Shown here piece after piece: positions 35,074-41,628 of a DNA stretch of 55,841 nt. The number at the start of each line of letters is the position of its first letter. The stretch's first letter is position 1. Origin of the DNA: Micromonospora sp. U21 (GTDB lineage Bacteria; Actinomycetota; Actinomycetes; Mycobacteriales; Micromonosporaceae); NCBI RefSeq assembly GCF_018070045.1, contig NZ_JAGPYK010000038.1, forward strand, positions 1 through 55,841. Reading direction: 5' to 3'. A program made the translations under genes and the position numbers. Below the pieces are notes generated by a model. It ran no database searches. It worked only from the letters and a program-made list of their open reading frames with translations, and was not told where the DNA came from.

Positions 35074-35182
35074 GTCGTACTCCTTCACACCAGCGACCGT
35101 GAGTAGTCCTGAGCAGTGTGTCGCACCGGCCAGGGTGCCGCCGAGGTTAGGTGACACTTACCGCCGATTTCCGCTCTCAACA

Positions 35183-35200
35183 AAACCGTACGTCCGTCTT
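35183..35200. promoter_or_regulatory. Candidate AcnR operator at the aconitase promoter
   Basis: AAACCGTACGTCCGTCTT shares 16 of 18 bases with the palindrome at 17727-17744 beside the acnR-like gene. It covers the predicted -10 box of acnA. Confidence 0.65.
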
Positions 35201-35213
35201 GCTAGTTGCGCAA
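35185..35213 (-). promoter_or_regulatory. Predicted acnA promoter
   Basis: On the minus strand TTGCGC (35213-35208) and TACGGT (35190-35185) are separated by 17 bp. The -10 box lies inside the candidate AcnR site, which fits repression by occlusion. The leader to the GTG start would be about 105 nt. Confidence 0.5.
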
Positions 35214-35284
35214 CCCGGCGTCGGGTCCGGTCCGGCCGGTCGGCCGCCGGTAGGGTTCGGGGCCGGACGGGGAAGGGGTCGACG

Positions 35285-35941
35285 GTGTTCGACGTTCAGC
35301 ACTGGCTTGTGTCGCTGCCGCCGATCGCGGTCTACCTGCTCGTCGCCGGGGTGATCGGCGTGGAGAGCATGGGCGTCCCCCTGCCGGGCGAGATCGTTCT
35401 GGTCAGCTCCGCCCTGCTCGCCGCCACCGGCGTGGTGGAACCGGAGTGGGTCGCCACCGCCGCGGCCACCGGCGCGATCATCGGCGACTCCGTCGGGTAC
35501 GCGGTGGGCCGCCGCGGTGGCCGCCCGATGCTGGCCCGGCTGGGTCGGCGCTTCCCCCGACATCTCGGCCCCGCGCAGCTCGCCCGCGCCGAACAGAGCT
35601 TCGCCCGGTACGGCGTCTGGGCCGTCTTCTTCGGCCGGTTCGTGGCACTGCTGCGGATCCTGGCCGGCCCGCTCGCCGGGGCACTGCACGTGCCGTACCG
35701 GCGGTTCCTGTTGGCCAACGCGGCCGGCGGGCTGGTCTGGGCGTTCGGCACCACCTACCTGCTGTTCACTGTGGGCCGCGCGGCCGAGCACTGGCTCAAG
35801 GACATCTCCTGGGCCGGGCTGGCCCTCGCGGTGCTCGCCGGTCTCGCCAGCACGTGGTGGCTGCGCCGACGGGCCCACCGGTTCGAGGCGACCGAACCCA
35901 CCCCGGACACCGAGCCGGTCCGCGCGGGCAGCGAACACTGA
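35285..35941 (+). CDS. DedA-family membrane protein
   Basis: A 218-residue integral membrane protein of the DedA/SNARE-associated (VTT) family. ESMGVPLPGEIVLVSSALLA is the conserved N-terminal re-entrant motif, and FFGRFVALLRILAGPLAGAL supplies the conserved F/GRF-x3-R-x3-P/G-G motif. Four or five hydrophobic segments are visible. DedA proteins are implicated in lipid carrier or phospholipid translocation. GTG 35285 follows GGGGAAGGGG. It is divergent from acnA. Confidence 0.87.
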   Translation: MFDVQHWLVSLPPIAVYLLVAGVIGVESMGVPLPGEIVLVSSALLAATGVVEPEWVATAAATGAIIGDSVGYAVGRRGGRPMLARLGRRFPRHLGPAQLARAEQSFARYGVWAVFFGRFVALLRILAGPLAGALHVPYRRFLLANAAGGLVWAFGTTYLLFTVGRAAEHWLKDISWAGLALAVLAGLASTWWLRRRAHRFEATEPTPDTEPVRAGSEH

Positions 35942-35955
35942 CCCGGGCATGACGA

Positions 35956-35988
35956 AAGGGCCGGGCCCCTGGTGGGGGTCCGGCCCTT
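35956..35988. terminator. Bidirectional stem-loop terminator
   Basis: Arms AAGGGCCGG (35956-35964) and CCGGCCCTT (35980-35988), with further inner GCCCC/GGGGG pairing, lie between convergent DedA and C39 peptidase genes. Confidence 0.75.
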
Positions 35989-35994
35989 GTCGTT

Positions 35995-36018
35995 GGTGCT
36001 GGTGCTGGTGCTGGTGTT
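35995..36018. repeat. Hexamer microsatellite GGTGCT
   Basis: Three perfect GGTGCT units and one GGTGTT unit in tandem lie between the terminator and the stop of the C39 peptidase gene. Confidence 0.7.
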
Positions 36019-36024
36019 TGGGGG

Positions 36025-36684
36025 TCAGCTGGTGGCGTAGCCGCGGGTGGCGATCCAGTCGGCGAGGTGCTCGGCGGTGACTTCGTAGGAGGCGGTGTTC
36101 GGATCGGCGGAGTCGGCGATCTTCACGATGTTGCCGTTGTCGCGGTAGCCCACGACGCTGATGTAGTGCCCGCCTTCGAAGGAGTGCACGGCACCGTCGG
36201 TGTCGCTGGTGGTGCCGGCGATGTTCGCGACCACGGCCCGGCCGTCGTCGACGGTCTTGACGATGTCGCCGCGCAGCTTGTCGGTCTGCTTGCCGTCAGC
36301 GTTCGGGCTGGAGATCTCGACGCTGTGGTAGGCGTCCTTGCTGCCGGTTTCCTTGTTCAGCACGGGGGTGATGTCGTTGATCGAGTTGGTGCCGGCCTCG
36401 GTGGTGCCCATCTCCTTGGCCATGGCGTCCACGCTGATGTCCTTGCCCTGCACCGACAGGGCGTTACGGGCCGCGGCGGGACCGCAGTAGTAGAAGTTCG
36501 GCTGCGCCTCGTAACGCACACCCAGCTGACGCTCACCGGCGGGCTTACGGTCCGACTGGGTCTGGGTGGTCGGCTTGGCGTCCGACGCGGCGTACGCGGC
36601 GGTGACGGGGCCGGCGATGGCGCCACCGGTGAACGCGAGCCCAGCAGCGGTCAGAGCGGTCTTACGAATCAGATCGGTACGCAT
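36025..36684 (-). CDS. Secreted C39-like cysteine peptidase
   Basis: A 219-residue secreted protein. A signal peptide (RKTALTAAGLAFTGGAIAG, cleavage near AYA-A at about residue 32) precedes a C39-like papain-fold domain: catalytic C67 in NFYYCGPAAARNAL, H173 in GGHYISVVGY and D191 in KIADSADP. Unlike bacteriocin-processing C39 domains it is not fused to an ABC transporter and is exported. Its substrate is unknown. ATG 36684 has GAGGAG 9 nt upstream. More than 1 kb of repeat-rich noncoding DNA lies upstream. Confidence 0.87.
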   Translation of the reverse strand: MRTDLIRKTALTAAGLAFTGGAIAGPVTAAYAASDAKPTTQTQSDRKPAGERQLGVRYEAQPNFYYCGPAAARNALSVQGKDISVDAMAKEMGTTEAGTNSINDITPVLNKETGSKDAYHSVEISSPNADGKQTDKLRGDIVKTVDDGRAVVANIAGTTSDTDGAVHSFEGGHYISVVGYRDNGNIVKIADSADPNTASYEVTAEHLADWIATRGYATS

Positions 36685-36802
36685 GATGGCGTGCTCCTCT
36701 GCATCAGGGGTGCATGCGACACACACAAGGGGGTGTGCGCCGCACAAAAAAGTTCTGGGGGGGGGTCTGCCCGGCGGCTCCAAGAGGGGCCTGCTCGGGT
36801 GT

Positions 36803-36918
36803 CCGGGGGGATGTAACCGTGGCGGCCCGGGGCATGTTCCCAACAGGCTGCCGGAAGCTCGGCGGCTACCGGGGGATGTAACCGCGACGGGCCGGCGGGT
36901 GTTCCCAGCGGCTGCCGC
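36803..36918. repeat. Two imperfect ~50-bp direct repeats
   Basis: Units at about 36803-36854 and 36869-36918 both run CCGGGGGATGTAACCG, a GGCGGGCCGG-like segment, GTTCCCA and GGCTGCCG. Toward the C39 gene (minus strand) each reads GGGAACA ... GGTTACATCCCCC. Confidence 0.6.
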
Positions 36919-36937
36919 ACCGGGCGGGGCACGGTGA

Positions 36938-36983
36938 TCTGCCAGGTATAACCACCCGGGTCTGCCAGGTATAACCACCCCGG
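36938..36983. repeat. Tandem 23-bp repeat, two units
   Basis: TCTGCCAGGTATAACCACCC plus a three-base end is repeated with a single difference. The core AGGTATAAC (36944, 36967) recurs in the 40-bp palindrome at 37334-37373. Confidence 0.75.
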
Positions 36984-37166
36984 CCGGGCCCCGATTCCAC
37001 CCCCCGGGGTGGCCCCGACCACGAGACCCCGACCCGAAACCGGACATCCATGCCCTGCCAGGCCAACCACGAACCGGACATTCAACCCCCGGGTCCTGAA
37101 CCCACCGGGTCCAAGACGCGCGCCCATTCGGAGGGTATGGCCTGGCCGATTCGCCCAGACCATACC

Positions 37167-37610
37167 TTCCCGGAAGATGCGCAGATTTCGACCCAGCGCC
37201 GCAGGCGGGCAGCCGCCCGACTCGGCACACACCGCGCCCCGGGGCACCCCGAACGGACGCGGTCGCGTGGATCAGGTGGCGTCCAGGTGGTCGAGGACCA
37301 CGTCCCGAGCGACCGGGACAGTTGCATGGGAGCGTTATACCTCAGAGTCATAAATATGACTCTGAGGTATAACCGTTGCTGTCGACCTCGCCCCGGACCC
37401 GCCTCGTCAAGTGATCGACTCGGTGTCGGCGATGTCGCGATATCCCGGTGCAGGGATGCCCCCGTGTCGGCAATACGGAGTCGATCAACACCTCAGCGGC
37501 CGAGCCGAGGCTGCTCTGGGATGCGCGTGCGAATCGCGCACTTTCCGGGAAACTGTGGCCTCGACGCATCGGGAAACAGCACTTTCCCAGAAGTTGCGCA
37601 GATCTTGACC
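37167..37610. repeat. Two copies of a 27-bp element
   Basis: Copies at 37167-37193 and 37584-37610 share TTCCC[A/G]GAAG[T/A]TGCGCAGAT and end GACC, about 23 of 27 bases. The second is joined to a small hairpin GGGAAA-CAGCAC-TTTCCC (37571-37588). I recall similar sequences as dispersed in Micromonospora; copy number is unchecked. Confidence 0.55.
37334..37373. repeat. 40-bp perfect palindrome (19-bp arms, AA centre)
   Basis: GTTATACCTCAGAGTCATA (37334-37352) is followed by AA and its exact complement (37355-37373). It is AT-rich against a strongly GC-rich background. The centre could cruciform or bind a dimeric protein. Confidence 0.85.
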
Positions 37611-37748
37611 ACCGTCGTGGGCACGTAGAGAGCGTGGGGCGCGCAAACCAGGCGCTGGGCACGCGCCCAGCGTGGGGCACGCGCACAGCACGTGGAGCGC
37701 TTGGGCACGCGAGAGCGCGGGAGCACCCAAACCGCGTGGGCGTGTGGA

Positions 37749-38471
37749 TCAGGTGTCGTCGAGGAGGTCCAGGACCGCGTCACGGGCGGCCAGGACGGCC
37801 GCCTTGGACTGCGGCATGTGGTCGAGGATGTCGAAGGAGTGCTGCCCGTCCGAAACCTCGATCACCCGTACCGGCCGGTGATGGGTCGTCGCCGCCGCGA
37901 GGAATTCCTCGATACCGGCCAGGATCGGCGGTATGTCCCGCCCGGCCCTGGTCAGCACCAGCGGGACGCCCGCACCGGAGTCGAGGGCCTCGACGGGCAG
38001 GAACCGCGCGTCGACCTGCCACCCTGGCAGCGGGGTGAGCAGCGGGTAGGTCAGCGCGATACCGCGTAGCCACGGCGGCGCCGCGCGCAGCCAGTCGGCC
38101 GACAGCAGGCCCCCGCCGGAGAAGAACCAGAGCACCACGCGGTCGGGGTCGACCCGGGAGTCGGCGCGGACCTGCTCGACCATCCCGGCGATGTCGTCGG
38201 CCGTGGCGGGCAGCGCCGACGGCTCGGTCACCTGGTAGCTGATCAGCGCGGCGACCAGGCCGCTCTCGGCGAGCAGCGCGCCGTAGCCGCGGTACAGCAG
38301 CCAGTCACGGGGGTCGGGGACGCCCGGGGGCAGCGGGGCGCCGTGCACCAGCACGACGGCGGGGGCCGGACCGGCGCCAGCGGGCAGGTGCAGGTCGACG
38401 CTGCCGTGCCGCTCGACCGGCGCGGCGGGGGTGGACAGGACGAAGGGTCGCTGAGCGACGGGCGTCGTCAT
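37749..38471 (-). CDS. Alpha/beta-hydrolase, dienelactone hydrolase/esterase-like
   Basis: A 240-residue alpha/beta-hydrolase-fold protein. AVVLVHGAPLPPG is the oxyanion-hole region. The nucleophile elbow reads VVLWFFSGGGLLSADW (G/F-x-S-G-G in place of the canonical GxSxG), and DGQHSFDILD near the C-terminus supplies the catalytic His. The acid is likely in VLTRAGRDIPP. Substrate unknown. ATG 38471 has no clear ribosome site, so translation may be leaderless. It is a single gene facing the repeat-rich island. Confidence 0.75.
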   Translation of the reverse strand: MTTPVAQRPFVLSTPAAPVERHGSVDLHLPAGAGPAPAVVLVHGAPLPPGVPDPRDWLLYRGYGALLAESGLVAALISYQVTEPSALPATADDIAGMVEQVRADSRVDPDRVVLWFFSGGGLLSADWLRAAPPWLRGIALTYPLLTPLPGWQVDARFLPVEALDSGAGVPLVLTRAGRDIPPILAGIEEFLAAATTHHRPVRVIEVSDGQHSFDILDHMPQSKAAVLAARDAVLDLLDDT

Positions 38472-38545
38472 GACCGGATGATATCGATCATGGCCCTGCT
38501 CAGCTGCCCCGTCGGCCGTCCACGGGGGAGCGTCGAGGCGGGTGG

Positions 38546-38734
38546 TCAGGCCGGGTCGGCGGGCTTCTCCGCGTCGCTCGCCTGGGCGTGCCGTTCGAGC
38601 AGCCGCTGCCGGATCTCCTCCGGCGTGTACGCGCGCCGACGTCGTTCGGCCCGCGCGATCACCACACCGGTGGCCGCGACGCCGGCGAGGCCGGCCAACC
38701 CGAGGACCTTCCACCACCGCATTCGTTGCCGCAT
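38546..38734 (-). CDS. Small single-pass membrane protein
   Basis: A 62-residue protein: a basic start MRQRMRWWK, one membrane segment (VLGLAGLAGVAATGVVIA, residues 10-27), then a charged helix RAERRRRAYTPEEIRQRLLE. Cytoplasmic C-terminus is likely from the positive residues. I do not recognise a named family. It is divergent from the NlpC/P60-like gene, separated by only 19 bp. Confidence 0.65.
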   Translation of the reverse strand: MRQRMRWWKVLGLAGLAGVAATGVVIARAERRRRAYTPEEIRQRLLERHAQASDAEKPADPA

Positions 38735-38753
38735 CGGCCTAGGCTAGACCCTC

Positions 38754-39437
38754 ATGAGCATCAGCCTGGACGAGGCCGTCGAGTTGACCCGCACCGGCGA
38801 CGTGTGGGTGTTCCGGGGTCGCAGCGTGCCGGACCGGGCGATCCAGATCACCACCAACAGTCCGGTCAACCATGTGGGCATGGCGGTGGTGCTGGACGAC
38901 ATGCCGCCGCTGATGTGGCACGCGGAGCTGGGCCGGTCGCTGCCGGATCTGTGGTCCGGCGCCCACCAGCGCGGTGTGCAGCTGCACGACCTGCGGGACG
39001 CGGTCTGCGTCTGGGCCAACCGGTACGGCCAGCGGGCCTGGCTGCGGCAGCTCGATCCACCGGCGGACGGGGAGATGGAACGGGCGGTGCTGCGGACGAT
39101 CGCGCGGCTGGACGGCACGCCGTTCCCGTCCACCGCGCAGTTGGCCTGGCGGTGGGTGCGTGGTCGGGTGCCGGCGTTGCCGCGACCCGGCCGGTCGGCG
39201 CCGCGGTCGACTCCGGCCTCGTCGACGGGTGGGTCGGCGGTGGCCCGGGACCGGGCGTTGGAAACGGCGTACTGCGCCGAGGTTGTGGCGGTGACCTACG
39301 AGGCGATGGGGCTGCTGCCCGCCGGCCGGCGACCGAACTGGTACGACCCGGGGCGGTTCTGGAGTGGGGACGACCTGGGGCTGGCCGCCGACGCCCGGCT
39401 GGGCGCGGAGATCGAGGTCCAGGTTCCGCCGCGCTGA
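38754..39437 (+). CDS. Possible YiiX/NlpC-P60-like permuted papain-fold protein
   Basis: A 227-residue protein without signal peptide. The order of the candidate catalytic residues, with His before Cys (H40 in NSPVNHVGMAV and C174 in ETAYCAEVVAVTYEAMGLL), is that of circularly permuted NlpC/P60 (YiiX/LRAT-like) enzymes. The N-terminal GDVWVFRGRSVPDRAIQITT fits that family too. These hydrolyse or transfer amide or acyl groups, and substrates vary widely. The middle contains a Pro/Ser-rich loop (residues 138-162). ATG 38754 is the only reasonable start. Confidence 0.6.
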   Translation: MSISLDEAVELTRTGDVWVFRGRSVPDRAIQITTNSPVNHVGMAVVLDDMPPLMWHAELGRSLPDLWSGAHQRGVQLHDLRDAVCVWANRYGQRAWLRQLDPPADGEMERAVLRTIARLDGTPFPSTAQLAWRWVRGRVPALPRPGRSAPRSTPASSTGGSAVARDRALETAYCAEVVAVTYEAMGLLPAGRRPNWYDPGRFWSGDDLGLAADARLGAEIEVQVPPR

Positions 39438-39440
39438 GGT

Positions 39441-39863
39441 TTGACCGGCCCGGTGACCGGCAATTTCTGGACCGTGAACGCCTCCACGGATCTCGACGCG
39501 CTGACCGACTTCTTCGACCGGTACGGCGTGGCGTTGACCTCCGGCGACCTGCCGGCCATCGCCAGCTGTTACGCCCTGCCCGGGTTGGTGGTGGCCGACA
39601 CCTACAGCTTCTCGTTCAACTCGCCGGCGGCGGTGGCGCTGTCCTTCGTGGGCGCCGCACCCGACTACCAGGACCGGGAGCTGGTAGCGGCGCACGCCCG
39701 GATCGAGGACGTGCGGCCGATGTCCGCGCTGCTGACCATGGTGGCGGTGGAGTGGGAGTTCCTGGACAGTCGGGGGCACGCGGTGCCGGGGGAGCGGTAC
39801 AGCTACCTGCTGCGCACCACCGGTGAGGGGCCGGTCATCTCCACGGTCGTCCGGACGGCCTGA
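39441..39863 (+). CDS. NTF2-like/SnoaL-like fold protein
   Basis: Up to 140 residues; the pattern LTDFFDRYGVALTSGDLPAI, then YALPGLVVADT and a strand-rich C-terminal half ending WEFLDSRGHAVPGERYSYLL resembles small cone-shaped NTF2-like domains. No catalytic residues can be assigned. The start is uncertain: TTG 39441 gives the longest form, and GTG 39453 or GTG 39474 may be real. It begins 4 bp after the previous stop, so the two genes probably form an operon. Confidence 0.65.
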   Translation: MTGPVTGNFWTVNASTDLDALTDFFDRYGVALTSGDLPAIASCYALPGLVVADTYSFSFNSPAAVALSFVGAAPDYQDRELVAAHARIEDVRPMSALLTMVAVEWEFLDSRGHAVPGERYSYLLRTTGEGPVISTVVRTA

Positions 39864-39930
39864 CCAACCGGCGCGACCGAGCCGTTTTCCGCTCCGGGTT
39901 GGCTGGTCGGTCCGATCCGTACCCACCCGG

Positions 39931-39959
39931 TTTCCGGTCTGGCCGGTGCTGGCTACGCT
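39931..39959 (+). promoter_or_regulatory. Predicted promoter of the first CBM2-like gene
   Basis: TTTCCG (39931-39936) and TACGCT (39954-39959) are 17 bp apart. The segment GGTCTGGCCG...GGCTACGCTG recurs before the second CBM2-like gene. Confidence 0.4.
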
Positions 39960-39989
39960 GGCGCGTCGGCGTGGACGAGGGGAGACCTG

Positions 39990-40688
39990 ATGGCGGTGCG
40001 GGCGGACGGTGCGGAGGGTGCGCGGGCGGCCCGGGTGCTGGCGTCGGTGCCGTGGATCGTGGTGCTGCTCGGCGTCTGCGCGCTGGTGGTGTTGTTGGTG
40101 GTCGCGCTGCTGTCGTTCCGTACCCGGGAGCGGGAGGCCACGTCGCAGGCTGCGCCGCCGGTGTTCCTGCCGACCGTGCCGGCCGCCGCGTCGACCACGG
40201 CCACGGCGACGCCGACGCCGACGCCGACCGGGGCGGAGCGACGCACGCCGTCGCCGCGGCCGTCGCGCAGCAGCCGGACGCCGTCGCCGCGGGTCAGCAC
40301 CAGCTCGCCGGCTCCGAGCCGGACGAGCGCCCCGGCGGCGCCGGCGGTGCCGCTGGGCCCGGCGGACGGGACGGTCACCGCCCGGTACCAGGTCGGAACG
40401 GATGGGTGGGACGGGGACGAGGCGGTGCTGTCGGTCACGAACGAGTCGGGTGGGGCGCTGGACTGGCGGGTGGAGCTGGCATTCGACGACGACGTGCGGG
40501 GGCTGCGGGTCAGCGGTGACTCCGGGGTTTCGGTGTCGGCGCGCGGGGACGGCGATTTCGTGCTGCGCGGTACGGGTGCGCTGGCCCCTGGTGACACCCG
40601 GACGCTGCGGCTGCGGCTCGGCTGGGACGACTCGGGGGAGCGGCCGGAGCGGTGCACGGTCAACGGGGTCGACTGCCAGCTCGGTTGA
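39990..40688 (+). CDS. Membrane-anchored CBM2-like protein, copy 1
   Basis: A 232-residue protein: a short cytoplasmic start, one membrane segment (about residues 20-42, SVPWIVVLLGVCALVVLLVV), a Thr/Pro/Ser linker (about 50-115), then a beta-rich domain resembling cellulose-binding module family 2 (VLSVTNESGGALDWRVELAF, LAPGDTRTLRLRLGW, CTVNGVDCQ). No catalytic domain is attached, which is unusual for CBM2. GGGGAGA lies 5 nt before ATG 39990. It is adjacent to a paralogue with the same layout. Confidence 0.75.
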   Translation: MAVRADGAEGARAARVLASVPWIVVLLGVCALVVLLVVALLSFRTREREATSQAAPPVFLPTVPAAASTTATATPTPTPTGAERRTPSPRPSRSSRTPSPRVSTSSPAPSRTSAPAAPAVPLGPADGTVTARYQVGTDGWDGDEAVLSVTNESGGALDWRVELAFDDDVRGLRVSGDSGVSVSARGDGDFVLRGTGALAPGDTRTLRLRLGWDDSGERPERCTVNGVDCQLG

Positions 40689-40731
40689 CCTGGTGCCCGG
40701 TTCGGCGGACCGTGCGGTGCCGCCGCCGGAG

Positions 40732-40761
40732 CTTCCGGGTCTGACCGTCGGTGGCTACGCT
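40732..40761 (+). promoter_or_regulatory. Predicted promoter of the second CBM2-like gene
   Basis: CTTCCG (40732-40737) and TACGCT (40756-40761), 18 bp apart, lie in sequence similar to that before copy 1. Confidence 0.4.
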
Positions 40762-40788
40762 GCCCGGACGGCCCGCTGAGGGAGGTAC

Positions 40789-41484
40789 ATGTCCGGCATG
40801 CGTCGCGCCCCGCGACCGTCCCGTGGTCCGGCCGCTGTCGCGTCGTCGCCCTGGATCGTAGTGTTCGCCGGCGTCGTGGTGATGGTGGTCCTGCTCTTCA
40901 TGGCCCTGGGCGCGTATCGGGGACGTAGTCCGGCGCCGGACGACGCGGCGGCGCTGCCACCGGCGTTGCCGCTGCCGCAGGGCCCGGTCCCGCCCACCGT
41001 CTCGACGCCGACGCCCCCGAGACCGTCGGCGCCGCCGTTGCGGCCCGGACTGTCCCCGCGCGCGAGTGGACTGTCGCCGAGCGCGCCGGCCGGGTCGCGC
41101 GCGTCGACGGCGGGCCGGACGGGTGGGCCGGCGACGAGCAGGCCGGCGACCCGGCCACCGCAGGGCGCGCCCGCGGTGAGTGGCCGGTACCGGGTGGTGC
41201 AGAGCTTCGACGGGGGTTTCATCGGCGAGGTGCTGATCGTCAACCAGGCCGGTGAGGACCGGGGCTGGACGGTGCGGTTGGAGTTCGGCGGTGGGCGATT
41301 CGTGACCGCGTGGGTGGAGGGCGTGCCACAGGGGACGGTGCGGCAGACCGACGGCGGCTTCACGTACGCCAGTGGGGTGGATGTGCCGGCCGGCGGGTCG
41401 GCGACGTTGCGGTTCCACCTGGAGCGGGCACCGACGAGCCCGCAGGCGTGCACGGTCGACGGGGTGCGCTGCACCGGGTTCTGA
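40789..41484 (+). CDS. Membrane-anchored CBM2-like protein, copy 2
   Basis: A 231-residue paralogue of the upstream gene with the same order: membrane segment (about residues 20-42, ASSPWIVVFAGVVVMVVLLF), Pro/Ser/Thr linker, and C-terminal CBM2-like domain (VLIVNQAGEDRGWTVRLEFG, VPAGGSATLRFHLE, CTVDGVRC). The domain sequences have diverged widely while the anchor (SPWIVV) and the two terminal cysteines are kept. GGGAGG sits 5 nt before ATG 40789. It precedes the amylopullulanase gene; a role in binding polysaccharide at the cell surface is inferred. Confidence 0.75.
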   Translation: MSGMRRAPRPSRGPAAVASSPWIVVFAGVVVMVVLLFMALGAYRGRSPAPDDAAALPPALPLPQGPVPPTVSTPTPPRPSAPPLRPGLSPRASGLSPSAPAGSRASTAGRTGGPATSRPATRPPQGAPAVSGRYRVVQSFDGGFIGEVLIVNQAGEDRGWTVRLEFGGGRFVTAWVEGVPQGTVRQTDGGFTYASGVDVPAGGSATLRFHLERAPTSPQACTVDGVRCTGF

Positions 41485-41529
41485 CCTGGACGGTCGCTGG
41501 TGGAGCGGCGGCTGGTGAGCGGTGCTTCC

Positions 41530-41595
41530 GCAAGGCGGTTGCTCTGTTACGACTTTGTTTGCAAGGTATTGCAGATTGTTTCGGCAAGGGTTAGC
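41530..41595 (+). promoter_or_regulatory. Three GCAAGG-type inverted repeats upstream of the amylopullulanase
   Basis: GCAAGGCGGTTGC (41530-41542), GCAAGGTATTGC (41561-41572) and GCAAGGGTTAGC (41584-41595) have related GCAA...TTGC half-sites. They lie 34-99 bp before the start. TTGCAAG-type sites are bound by the LacI-family MalR regulator in streptomycetes, so maltose/glucose control is likely. Confidence 0.5.
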
Positions 41596-41628
41596 GTGCG
41601 GCCAATCACGACCAGAGGAAGGCCGTCG

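Larger units (their letters stand above)
36685..37748. other. Repeat-rich noncoding island
   Basis: About 1.06 kb without a credible gene. It holds two imperfect ~50-bp direct repeats, a tandem 23-bp repeat, a 40-bp palindrome, two copies of a TTCCC-GAAG element and a stretch of short GCGTGGGGCACGCG-like repeats (37630-37740). Open frames across it have no conserved features and change composition along their length. It may hold regulatory sites for the C39 gene or be a cluster of dispersed repeats. Confidence 0.55.

Noticed and set aside
35074..35157. 28-residue N-terminal extension of aconitase
   Set aside because: The GTG at 35073 has AAGGAG at ideal spacing and yields the conserved start; the extension contains no conserved sequence.
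36685..36960. c-di-AMP (ydaO-type) riboswitch upstream of the secreted peptidase
   Set aside because: Such switches precede actinobacterial wall hydrolases, but I could not match the conserved core; the visible structure is direct repeats instead.
36803..36983. CRISPR array
   Set aside because: Only two units of each repeat, with no uniform repeat-spacer pattern and no cas genes.
36685..37230. Extended N-terminus of the C39 peptidase reading into the repeat region
   Set aside because: The signal peptide starts at 36684 behind GAGGAG; upstream codons are repeats rich in Pro/Gly/Arg.
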